A stretch of 13,748 bases of DNA from JAPUDQ01 sp964462335 (GTDB lineage: Bacteria > Patescibacteriota > Saccharimonadia > Saccharimonadales > Saccharimonadaceae): NCBI GenBank assembly GCA_964462335.1, contig CAYWYG010000022.1, positions 1 through 13,748 of the forward strand, read 5' to 3'. The position numbers and the translations under genes were made by a program. Positions 1 through 6,163 of this stretch are shown here, piece by piece. Within the stretch, counting starts at the first letter, position 1. Every line of letters starts with the position of its first letter. The notes under the pieces were generated by a model. The model was not told the origin of the DNA. It worked only from the letters and a program-made list of their open reading frames with translations, and searched no databases.

Positions 1-421
1 CATAGTACACAAGACTGATCGCCAGCACTTTGTCATTCGCAAGATATGGCACGATGACGATCGGGAGCGGCACGAGTAGCATCGCCCACTTCGTGTGTGT
101 CCAGCCACGATGATGCGTAATGATAGGTAACATCGCGATCAAACCGAGATAAGCCGCCGCTTGAAATTGTCCGCTCCAGACGAGCAGCGTATCAACACCA
201 AATGCGAGATAGAAAAATATATCTTGAGCCTTACTGTTGGTATCGATATCTGGAAACAGTGCAAATAACTGCGCGATCACAAACACTGCTGCAAGTGCCT
301 GCCAATCATCAAGTAACCCCGCATACGCGGCAAATTGCTTGACTGGCACAAACATCATTACGCCGACATAGACAAGTCCTGCGCCCACCCCGCCTACGAT
401 ATGACCACGATAATTTGCCAT
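1..421 (-). CDS. YdjM/DUF457-like membrane metal-dependent hydrolase (3' end outside window)
   Basis: Reading the minus strand from ATG at 421 gives 140 uninterrupted codons that run off the window edge. The N-terminus MANYRGHIVGGVGAGLVYVG is followed by hydrophobic segments around residues 10-25 and 40-55, then FPDIDTNS (about residues 57-64) and HHRGWTHTKW (about 107-116). An early His, a PDID motif next to Ser, and an HRGxTHS/T motif are the signature of the YdjM/DUF457 inner-membrane metal-dependent hydrolases, where the Asp and His residues are thought to bind metal. The substrate is unknown for most members. A TACAAT box lies 6 nt before the ATG and no Shine-Dalgarno sequence is visible, so the mRNA is probably leaderless. 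Family assignment is fairly secure; the cellular role is not. Confidence 0.72.
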   Translation of the reverse strand, partial: MANYRGHIVGGVGAGLVYVGVMMFVPVKQFAAYAGLLDDWQALAAVFVIAQLFALFPDIDTNSKAQDIFFYLAFGVDTLLVWSGQFQAAAYLGLIAMLPIITHHRGWTHTKWAMLLVPLPIVIVPYLANDKVLAISLVYY

Positions 422-427
422 AGCAGT

Positions 428-433
428 ATTGTA
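428..433 (-). promoter_or_regulatory. -10 box (TACAAT) for leaderless start at 421
   Basis: TACAAT on the minus strand ends 6 nt before the ATG at 421, which would put the transcription start at or within a base or two of the start codon. No convincing -35 hexamer was found. Confidence 0.5.
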
Positions 434-464
434 ACAAATTGCTCGTGGCTATAAACGCGTGAAA

Positions 465-892
465 TTAATAGATTGCGTAATACGGCTCACCCGGCAACAC
501 GTCACGAAGTCCGGCAAATGCATGCGCCACATCGGCATCATCATGCATATTTGCCCACGGATCAACCCAGAGCCCTCCGCCGTCTTAAGTAAATAATGCT
601 GATACGGATACCGTTCTGATCTCACCAGCAACACGATCGCCCCTGTTATCTCAGGGTCGCGCCCTGAGATGGTGACATGTCGGAGCGAGTGTTTGATGTG
701 ATGGAGGCGGGCATCTACCCCGCCGCGGCGAAGAGCTTCGACGATATATCTGCATTTGTACCCAATTGTCCTCGCATCTTCAGGACGATCAAACAATTTC
801 AGCGCTTCCGCATACGATATACCCAGCCGATTTGCCACGCATGCCACGCCACAGCCCATCGGGTCTTCTTGCGCCACATAATTTTTCTTCAT
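465..892 (-). pseudogene. C39-like cysteine peptidase, frameshifted
   Basis: The ORF from ATG 892 begins MKKNYVAQEDPMGCGVACVA. This is the oxyanion-hole Gln (Q8) and catalytic Cys (C14) pattern of C39-like (double-glycine) papain-fold peptidases; the catalytic His is in QHYLLK (H99). As written, the frame continues to a stop at 449 through an unlikely basic, Met-rich tail. Restoring one G at the GGG run (forward CCC, 573-575) instead gives AEGLWVDPWANMHDDADVAH and ends YYAIY at a TAA at 465-467. That frame supplies the third catalytic residue (Asp in WVDP) at the expected distance from His. The gene has therefore lost its Asp and C-terminus by a one-base deletion, or the assembly has an error. 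In the family, free-standing domains process leader peptides or act as solitary proteases; the substrate is unknown here. Confidence 0.75.
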
Positions 893-898
893 GTGACC

Positions 899-926
899 AG
901 TGTAGAATTTATAATTTTATTAACAA
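899..926 (-). promoter_or_regulatory. Promoter of C39-like gene (TTGTTA-N16-TACACT)
   Basis: On the minus strand, TTGTTA (921-926) and TACACT (899-904) are separated by 16 nt, and the ATG follows 6 nt after the -10. This predicts a leaderless transcript. Confidence 0.5.
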
Positions 927-928
927 GC

Positions 929-1363
929 CTAGCCTGAAACTATTTTACGTTTTTTAATCTTCGTGCTGATAAAGCCACGTATATCGTCTAAAACTATATC
1001 TTTTTCTCGAGGATCGCTTTCGCTCACAAAACATGCGAAATCATATATTTTTTTAGGAGACGTACTTATCCAATATCCATTTTTATATAAGAAATAGAAC
1101 AAAGTCATTAATGCCATCCTCTTATTACCATTATTGAAAGGATGATTTTTTACCATAAGATAAAACAATATACCTGCTTTATCGATTAGTGTAACGTAAA
1201 GATCATTATTGTCGTACGATTGAAATGGTTGTGATACACAACTCTCCAGTATACCCTCAAATCTAGTATTAAATTAAGGCATCGGCTCATCAAATTCCAG
1301 CCTCTGCCTAGCAAACTCGTAAAGTAGATACTCTACCTCAGATAGGCTAACACCTATCGTCAT
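929..1363 (-). pseudogene. Fic/Doc-family (death-on-curing) toxin with in-frame stop
   Basis: Read from ATG 1363, the frame gives MTIGVSLSEVEYLLYEFARQ, continues to a TAA at 1274-1276, then resumes in the same frame with FEGILESCVSQPFQSYDNND and the core KNHPFNNGNKRMAL, ending at a TAG at 929. The LES...P segment followed by a helix and HPFxxGNKR is the layout of Doc-type Fic proteins, which modify EF-Tu by phosphorylation or other targets by AMPylation. Length (about 144 codons) suits a Doc toxin. Besides the nonsense codon, the Mg-binding acidic residue of the core (HxFx[D/E]xN) is Asn here. No good start codon follows the stop before the core, so the gene is probably dead. Its ATG lies one base after the restored stop of the antitoxin-like gene, a typical toxin-antitoxin arrangement. 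Confidence 0.75.
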
Positions 1364-1364
1364 A

Positions 1365-1498
1365 CTAGGTTTTAGCTAAGCTCTTGAAAGCAGGACCGTA
1401 GACCTTTATAGACTTTTAACAGCATTAGAGATTGATCTTTTCTGTTTCTCGGTAAGTTTATCGGCCGATTTTGGCTTTATCAGTTCCTTTTCCTTCAT
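1365..1498 (-). pseudogene. Small antitoxin-like gene, frameshifted
   Basis: From ATG 1498 the frame reads MKEKELIKPKSADKLTEKQK and stops at a TAA at 1406-1408 after 30 codons. One extra A in the run at about 1414-1417 would continue it as a basic segment followed by KVYGPAFKSLAKT and a TAG at 1365-1367, a 44-residue protein. The restored stop lies one base before the toxin ATG. Small, charged proteins overlapping or abutting a Doc gene are usually its antitoxin. I do not recognise a specific antitoxin family, so the role rests on position, size and composition. A TGGTATATT box 7 nt upstream fits a leaderless start. Confidence 0.6.
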
Positions 1499-1505
1499 AG
1501 CTACC

Positions 1506-1511
1506 AATATA
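1506..1511 (-). promoter_or_regulatory. Extended -10 (TGG-TATATT) of the toxin-antitoxin relic
   Basis: TATATT preceded by TGG lies 7 nt before the ATG at 1498, just downstream of the lysS stop codon. It could let the pair be transcribed separately from lysS. Confidence 0.45.
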
Positions 1512-1524
1512 CCACAATATGATA

Positions 1525-3054
1525 TTAAAGGCATATTGAAGGATATATACCCCGAGTTACATCATCGACCTCACGACGGAGTTGTGGGAATGGCACGCCT
1601 TCGCGGGCTGTGATGCCCTCGAGTGACCAAAATACTCGCTCGCTATAGCCAAGGCCACAGGCGGGCGGCATACCGTACTCAAGTGCTTCGACGTAGTCGA
1701 TATCGAGCATTTGAGCTTCATCATCGCCCTCATCACGGAGCTTTTGCTGTTCCTCAAAGCGGCCAAGTTGATCGATAGGGTCGTTGAGCTCACTGAAAGC
1801 TTTGCACATCTCCGAGCCACCAAAGACTAAATTGAACTGTTCGGTCAGTTGGTCATTGCCCCGCTGCACCTTAGCAAGCGGCTGCATAAAGACAGGCATA
1901 TCGATGAGAAATACTGGGCCAGCCAGCGTCTTGCGGTATTTTTTCCAAAGTTTGTCGAGACTACGGATGCGATTGTCTTGCTTCTCCACCTCGAGTTTAT
2001 GTTCGCGTAGTTTTGCCTGGATGTCGTCCATACTGCTCTCAAATACATCGATATCATATTGGTCTTTGAGCACACTGACAAAACTGATACGTGGCCAATG
2101 CTCGCCGTCGGCGCCAAAATTGACTACCTGCCCGTCAGCCAGTGTAAACTCTCGTTTACCCCACGTTGCATCGCAGACAAAGCGGATCATGCGCTCAGTC
2201 AGCTCCATGCCCATTTCCCAGTCGGCATACGCCCAGTACCATTCCATGGCATTGTGCTCAGGCAGATGCTCCTCGCTGTAGTTTTCGTTACGAAAGCGCG
2301 GGCCAAGGTCGAAGACTTTTTCAAAGCCCGCGACCAGCAATCGTTTGAGCGGCAGTTCATGGCTGATACGCAAATAAAAATCTTGATCGAGCGCATCCAT
2401 ATGCGTCACAAAAGGGTTGGCGTCGGCACCGCCGGCAGTGTTTTCGAGTACGGTATTGTTGATCTCGATGAACCCTTCGTTTTGCAAAAATTCGCGTGTC
2501 GCTCGCCAAAATTTGCTCCGGCGGACAAAGCGCTGCCGCACGTCGTCATTGACATTCATATCGACATAGCGACGGCGCAGACGCTGCTCTTTGTCGGTGA
2601 ACCCCTCTTGCGCGGTCGGCATGGGACGGAGGCTCTTGGTGAGGATACGGAACTGTGTGACCTGCACCGATTCCTCGCCCGTTTGTGTCTTCATGACTGC
2701 CCCGCTCGCTTCGACAAAATCACCCGGATCGAGCAGTCCGATTTCACTCGGGAGTGAGAGTTGGCTCTTGGTGCGATCGGCTGACATCGGCGCCTCACTG
2801 GCACGGATAAATAGCTGCAACTGCACACTCGTGGCGTCTTTGATAACAATAAATGCCAGCTTGCCAAATTTGCGAATCGACACGATCCGCCCGACGACCG
2901 TCACCTCTTGGCCTTCAAGCTCCACAAACTGACGATGAACCATCTCAATAGTATGTGTGCGATGTGCATCAGCAGGATACGGATTGATACCGAGTGACTT
3001 CAAATCCTCAAGTTTTCTCAGGCGCTCATCGCGCAGCTCTTTTAGTGTTGCCAT
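1525..3054 (-). CDS. lysS: Lysyl-tRNA synthetase (class II), divergent
   Basis: This 509-residue cytoplasmic enzyme charges tRNA-Lys with lysine. The N-terminal helix (RDERLRKLEDLKSLGINPYP, residues 8-27) and OB-fold (about 45-140) bind the anticodon. The catalytic domain carries motif 1 (about 193-214), THMDALDQDFYLRISHELPL, motif 2 (FRNENYS, about 254-260) and a motif 3 region ending near PFPQL. ELNDP and MPP segments before motif 3 are typical LysRS. Several positions depart from the family: the motif 1 TP is NT, HHNALD is HMDALD, and the usual GIGIDR of motif 3 is LGYSER. I chose ATG 3054 rather than an in-frame start 13 codons upstream because it begins MATLKELRDERL like the family and lies 9 nt after a TATAAT box that the longer form would overlap. 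It is followed at once by the toxin-antitoxin relic. Confidence 0.88.
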   Translation of the reverse strand: MATLKELRDERLRKLEDLKSLGINPYPADAHRTHTIEMVHRQFVELEGQEVTVVGRIVSIRKFGKLAFIVIKDATSVQLQLFIRASEAPMSADRTKSQLSLPSEIGLLDPGDFVEASGAVMKTQTGEESVQVTQFRILTKSLRPMPTAQEGFTDKEQRLRRRYVDMNVNDDVRQRFVRRSKFWRATREFLQNEGFIEINNTVLENTAGGADANPFVTHMDALDQDFYLRISHELPLKRLLVAGFEKVFDLGPRFRNENYSEEHLPEHNAMEWYWAYADWEMGMELTERMIRFVCDATWGKREFTLADGQVVNFGADGEHWPRISFVSVLKDQYDIDVFESSMDDIQAKLREHKLEVEKQDNRIRSLDKLWKKYRKTLAGPVFLIDMPVFMQPLAKVQRGNDQLTEQFNLVFGGSEMCKAFSELNDPIDQLGRFEEQQKLRDEGDDEAQMLDIDYVEALEYGMPPACGLGYSERVFWSLEGITAREGVPFPQLRREVDDVTRGIYPSICL

Positions 3055-3063
3055 ATGACAACA

Positions 3064-3069
3064 ATTATA
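3064..3069 (-). promoter_or_regulatory. Extended -10 (TGG-TATAAT) of lysS
   Basis: TATAAT lies 9 nt before the lysS ATG at 3054, and no Shine-Dalgarno sequence is present. An ATGACG hexamer 18 nt upstream may serve as a weak -35. Confidence 0.65.
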
Positions 3070-3143
3070 CCAAAGATACAGCGTATCCGTCATACGACAC
3101 CAGATACCATGCTTATTAACTGCCCTCTCGCCCCTACGTTTGG

Positions 3144-3149
3144 TATAAT
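3144..3149 (+). promoter_or_regulatory. Extended -10 (TGG-TATAAT) of the gene at 3157
   Basis: TATAAT ends 7 nt before the ATG at 3157, predicting transcription start at the start codon itself. This argues against the longer ORF that opens further upstream. Confidence 0.65.
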
Positions 3150-3156
3150 TATCCAG

Positions 3157-4287
3157 ATGGAACCTGACAAATCATTACCCGCGCCTATCATCTCGCATGT
3201 CGTGACAAATGTTGCCGACAATCAAGTAGTTATCAAGAGTGAGATAAGCAAAAAAACCTACCTTATAAGCTTTGCTTTTACCTGTGTCGCAATATACCTA
3301 ACTGGTTGGTCGCAAGGTATCTTTGATGAAGATGCCGATATAGCGTTTTTTGTCATAACGTTACTCTTGCTCATTATATTTGCCATAATGGCCATCAAAG
3401 AATTTCCTCTCAATCACAAGAAAAACAATTATATACGCAACTTATGCAAAGCAAATCCGCGGTTTAGCTACGTCGATTGGACGCCACAACATGCCGTGCA
3501 AGAAGGCATCGCCCCGTCAGTTATCTGGAAGACTATCGAAGATCTAGGACGTAGCTCTCAAGCAGCCGACCTGGACAGCCAATATCATATTGCGTTCAAC
3601 AGCATACGCGGTCAAGGCGACAAAGGGGAGGTTTTTCACCTTGGTCGACTGAATCGTGTAGGTCCTTATGCTGACTACATGTTTATTGCGATCGACATAC
3701 CAATGAAGCTGCCGAGTATACTGGTCGACGCCGACGCGACGCTCAGTCCGCTCGCAGAAACAGATTTTGCGTATCGACTCAAAGCCGACAATCGCTATGA
3801 GCTTGAGGGGGAGTTTGCAAAATACTTCACACTGTATGGCGCTGAGCCGACATCAATCCGCCTCGCCACGTATATATTTACTCCAGACATTATGGAGAAG
3901 TTTCTTGGCGTCACAAAAAAAGCCGATATCGAGTTTCATGGCAACCGGTTATATATCTTATGGAGAACGCCAGCCACCAGTTCGCAATCTGCCTACACCG
4001 AAGCATTCACCATGCTAAATACCGTCGGTAGCCTACTTCTACAACGCATTAGCAAGTATCTCCATCCTGATGAAGTTGTCGGAACCCCGTTGTTACTCAA
4101 CGAGATAGACCGATCAGCCTACGGAAAAGTTGCAGAAGTTGTCGGTAAATATGGTGGCGGCGACATCCGAAAATCAGTTGCCTCAGCATTCAGCGGACAA
4201 CGAGCAATTCGTGGCGCAATATTCTTTGCGACTATTATCGTCATCGTGATAGTAATCATCGTCGCGTCATACACGATAACTGACTAG
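3157..4287 (+). CDS. Three-helix membrane protein, DUF3137-like
   Basis: This is a 376-residue protein with two hydrophobic helices near the N-terminus (about 34-50 and 61-81), a soluble central domain of about 270 residues, and a strongly hydrophobic C-terminal helix (about 353-374, rich in Ile and Val). The central part contains ELEGEFAKYFTLYGAEP, TYIFTPDIMEKFLG and FHGNRLYILW. This order (an E-x-x-F-x-K-Y-F-x-x-Y element, a TP-x-hydrophobic-M helix, then a strand with an LYI sequence) resembles DUF3137 proteins, whose function is not known; the C-terminal helix is an addition. It is transcribed away from lysS and toward greA. The start at 3157 is chosen because a TATAAT box lies 7 nt upstream; an open frame begins about 100 nt earlier but would run through the promoter. 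Family assignment is from memory of the pattern. Confidence 0.65.
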   Translation: MEPDKSLPAPIISHVVTNVADNQVVIKSEISKKTYLISFAFTCVAIYLTGWSQGIFDEDADIAFFVITLLLLIIFAIMAIKEFPLNHKKNNYIRNLCKANPRFSYVDWTPQHAVQEGIAPSVIWKTIEDLGRSSQAADLDSQYHIAFNSIRGQGDKGEVFHLGRLNRVGPYADYMFIAIDIPMKLPSILVDADATLSPLAETDFAYRLKADNRYELEGEFAKYFTLYGAEPTSIRLATYIFTPDIMEKFLGVTKKADIEFHGNRLYILWRTPATSSQSAYTEAFTMLNTVGSLLLQRISKYLHPDEVVGTPLLLNEIDRSAYGKVAEVVGKYGGGDIRKSVASAFSGQRAIRGAIFFATIIVIVIVIIVASYTITD

Positions 4288-4315
4288 ATCCGAGAAGTGT
4301 CAGCGCGAGATCTAG
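4284..4315. terminator. Stop-codon dyad between convergent genes (possible weak terminator)
   Basis: CTAGATC (4284-4290) and GATCTAG (4309-4315) form a perfect 7-bp inverted repeat with an 18-nt loop. Each arm contains the stop codon (TAG) of one of the two converging genes. There is no clear T-tract on either side, so intrinsic termination is uncertain. Confidence 0.35.
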
Positions 4316-4764
4316 CGAACTTCTTTGACGTGATAGGTCATCTCACCTTTGGGGGTGGTGATAGTGACGGCGTCGCCTTCTTTTTTGCCCATGAGAGCAG
4401 CCCCGATCGGTGATTCATTGCTGATTTTTCCCTCGAGAGGGTCGGCTTCAACTGGTCCGACGATGCGGTAGGTTACTTCAGAACCATTTTTGAGCACGAC
4501 GGTGGAGCCGACTTTGATCGTGCTACTTTTGGTCGCTTTGATAATGTCACAGTTCTGCAAGATATCTTCGATCTCGATCACGCGACTTTCGACGAGTCCC
4601 TGCTCTTCTCGGGCGCTGTCGTACTCGGCATTCTCAGAAAGATCACCATAATCGCGGGCGTTGGCAATCTTTTCAGCGATGGCGCCACGGCGACTCTTGA
4701 GTTCTTCAAGTTCATTTTCGAGCTCTGCTTTGCCCTCTTGTGTGATGTGGTATGTCTTCTTCAT
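4312..4764 (-). CDS. greA: Transcript cleavage factor GreA
   Basis: GreA inserts its coiled coil into the secondary channel of stalled RNA polymerase and stimulates cleavage of backtracked RNA. The 150-residue product is close to the usual 158. Residues 1-75 form the antiparallel coiled coil with the tip DYGDLSENAEYDSAREEQG; D41 and E44 are the residues that coordinate the catalytic Mg. Residues 76-150 form the FKBP-like domain, with IVGPVEADP and SPIGAALMGKKEGD typical of the family. It lies 108 nt downstream of proS on the same strand. No strong Shine-Dalgarno sequence or -10 box is evident immediately upstream, so its own promoter is unclear. Confidence 0.95.
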   Translation of the reverse strand: MKKTYHITQEGKAELENELEELKSRRGAIAEKIANARDYGDLSENAEYDSAREEQGLVESRVIEIEDILQNCDIIKATKSSTIKVGSTVVLKNGSEVTYRIVGPVEADPLEGKISNESPIGAALMGKKEGDAVTITTPKGEMTYHVKEVR

Positions 4765-4799
4765 AATGTTCTGACTTTCTTTAGGGGTGTTACCTTACA

Positions 4800-4813
4800 A
4801 ACGGCGCGCCGTT
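4800..4813. repeat. 14-bp perfect palindrome in the proS-greA spacer
   Basis: AACGGCGCGCCGTT is identical on both strands and sits 35 nt before the greA start. It stands out as GC-rich in an otherwise mixed spacer. It has no following T-run, so it does not look like a terminator; an operator or a random palindrome are both possible. Confidence 0.5.
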
Positions 4814-4872
4814 AAGTAGCGTGCCGCGATATAAGCCTGATTGACTGAACTAAACCCTCACTCAAACAGTGG

Positions 4873-6105
4873 TCATAGCATAGCAAATAGCTCGTCGTGG
4901 GTCAATATCGACGCGTCAGATTCAGTGCGTTTTTTATACTCGTACTTCTGTTGTTTGATGTGTTTTTCACTCACCACGACACGGTACGGGATACCGATGA
5001 GGTCGGCGTCAGCAAATTTCGCGCCAGCACGCTCATCACGATCATCCCAGAGTACTTCGATAGCGCGCGAGTTCAGCTCATCGTACAATTTCTGCGCCTC
5101 ATCGGTCACGTCGCCAATCTGCACGAGGTGTACTTGAAATGGTGCGACCGCCTCTGGCCAGACCAGCCCGCGTTCATCGGCAAACTTCTCGATGATCACT
5201 CCCATCGCCCGTGTGATACCGATACCGTAGCTCCCGATCCAGAGTGATTGTTGCCTGCCCTCATGATCGGTATAGTACAGATCCATCTCATCGGTTTTTT
5301 GCGTACCAAAATTGAAGATATTGCCGCTCTCGGCCGTCTTGACTGGCTCGAGCTCATCACGATTGATACCAAGTTCTTTGACTGCATCGTCGATCACCTC
5401 TTCATTGACGGCGATGTTTTTGCCTCGATGCAGATAGATCACATCCTCCCCAGCCTCACAAATCGTCTGAAATTCATGGCTAAATTTGGTAAATGCGCCA
5501 CCACTTGCAAATGTCACGTAGGTGTCCTCGCCCACACCGAGACGATTGTATACCTTCGTGTAGGCCTCAACCGTCTTTTCATAATACGACTCGAGGTCCT
5601 CTTTAGTCGCATGGAAACTATACATATCTTTCATGACAAACTCGCGCCCGCGCATGATACCACTTTTGGCGCGGAGTTCGTTACGAAACTTCGTCTGGAA
5701 TTGATAGAGGCTTACTGGGAGGTCTTTGTAACTCTTTATATATTGATGCATCATCTGGACAATCGGCTCTTCATGGGTCCAGCCAAAGCCTATTGGCGTC
5801 CCATCTTGCAACTCTGATTTGAACCATACATCAACAGTTTCGCTATCCCAACGACCCGTCTTTTCCCATATAGTTTTGTTCTGCAAACTAGTCATCAGTA
5901 GCTCATTGCTATCAATCGCATTCATCTCCTCGCGCACAATCTGCTTGATCTTCTCGATCACCCGAATCCCAAGCGGAAGATAGGCATATGCGCCCGCCAT
6001 CTCTTTGTACACGAACCCAGCACGGATCAACAGCTGCGCGTTTTTTGCCACTTCATCGGCAGGCGCCTCGCGAAGCGTTTTCGTAAACAATTGCGACATT
6101 TTCAT
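4873..6105 (-). CDS. proS: Prolyl-tRNA synthetase, short form without editing domain
   Basis: This enzyme charges tRNA-Pro with proline in the cytoplasm. At 410 residues it is far shorter than the usual bacterial form of about 570. Recognisable parts are ELLMTSLQ and WEKTGRWD near the N-terminus, the TxE loop (GWTHEEP), motif 2 (QTKFRNELRAKSGIMRGREF), motif 3 (GSYGIGITRAMG) and the C-terminal anticodon-binding domain (from about residue 320, with WDDRDERAGAKFADADLIG). The roughly 180-residue INS editing domain that normally lies between motifs 2 and 3 is replaced by a short linker containing AGEDVIYLHRG. This implies no cis-editing of Ala-tRNA-Pro. A TATAGT box lies 8 nt before the ATG; a second ATG two codons in is an alternative start. 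Confidence 0.93.
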   Translation of the reverse strand: MKMSQLFTKTLREAPADEVAKNAQLLIRAGFVYKEMAGAYAYLPLGIRVIEKIKQIVREEMNAIDSNELLMTSLQNKTIWEKTGRWDSETVDVWFKSELQDGTPIGFGWTHEEPIVQMMHQYIKSYKDLPVSLYQFQTKFRNELRAKSGIMRGREFVMKDMYSFHATKEDLESYYEKTVEAYTKVYNRLGVGEDTYVTFASGGAFTKFSHEFQTICEAGEDVIYLHRGKNIAVNEEVIDDAVKELGINRDELEPVKTAESGNIFNFGTQKTDEMDLYYTDHEGRQQSLWIGSYGIGITRAMGVIIEKFADERGLVWPEAVAPFQVHLVQIGDVTDEAQKLYDELNSRAIEVLWDDRDERAGAKFADADLIGIPYRVVVSEKHIKQQKYEYKKRTESDASILTHDELFAML

Positions 6106-6113
6106 ATACGACT

Positions 6114-6119
6114 ACTATA
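6114..6119 (-). promoter_or_regulatory. -10 box (TATAGT) of proS
   Basis: TATAGT lies 8 nt before the proS ATG and downstream of the intrinsic terminator that closes the preceding operon, so proS is probably transcribed independently as a leaderless mRNA. The -35 is poor. Confidence 0.5.
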
Positions 6120-6137
6120 CACGACTTCTCTTCATAG

Positions 6138-6163
6138 ATAAAAACTGTACGAAACCGTCAGTT
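6138..6163 (-). terminator. Intrinsic terminator after the CPBP protease gene
   Basis: On the minus strand, AACTGACG and CGT-A-CAGTT pair as 8 bp with one bulged A around a GTTT loop, followed by TTTAT so that a run of five T's ends the arm. The stem begins inside the TAA stop codon of the gene at 6162. It separates the frr-to-CPBP operon from proS. Confidence 0.7.

Larger units (their letters stand above)
3063..3150. repeat. 12-bp inverted repeat forming two divergent extended -10 boxes
   Basis: AATTATACCAAA (3063-3074) and TTTGGTATAATT (3139-3150) are perfect reverse complements. Each contains an extended -10 (TGGTATAAT) reading outward: toward lysS on the minus strand and toward the membrane protein on the plus strand. 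Between them lies a smaller dyad, GATAC-AGC-GTATC (3075-3087). Confidence 0.7.

Noticed and set aside
573..575. Programmed -1 frameshifting in the C39-like gene
   Set aside because: There is no X-XXY-YYZ slippery heptamer; a lost G in the run explains it more simply.
677..957. Plus-strand ORFs over the C39-like gene
   Set aside because: The minus strand carries the Gln/Cys/His peptidase motifs; the plus-strand products show no family features.
1274..1276. Stop codon reassignment explaining the TAA in the Doc-like gene
   Set aside because: TAA ends several intact genes here (lysS, uppS, tsf and the CPBP protease), so it is read as stop.
1784..2757. Plus-strand ORFs opposite lysS (165 and 232 codons)
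   Set aside because: They are antisense to a clearly conserved synthetase, lack promoters or ribosome binding sites, and have no recognisable domain.
3055..3156. Longer N-terminus for the membrane protein and for LysRS
   Set aside because: Both extensions run through the TATAAT boxes that set the leaderless starts at 3157 and 3054, and the added residues do not resemble either family.
5248..5817. Plus-strand ORF of 189 codons opposite proS
   Set aside because: It lies wholly inside conserved proS sequence and has no start signal.
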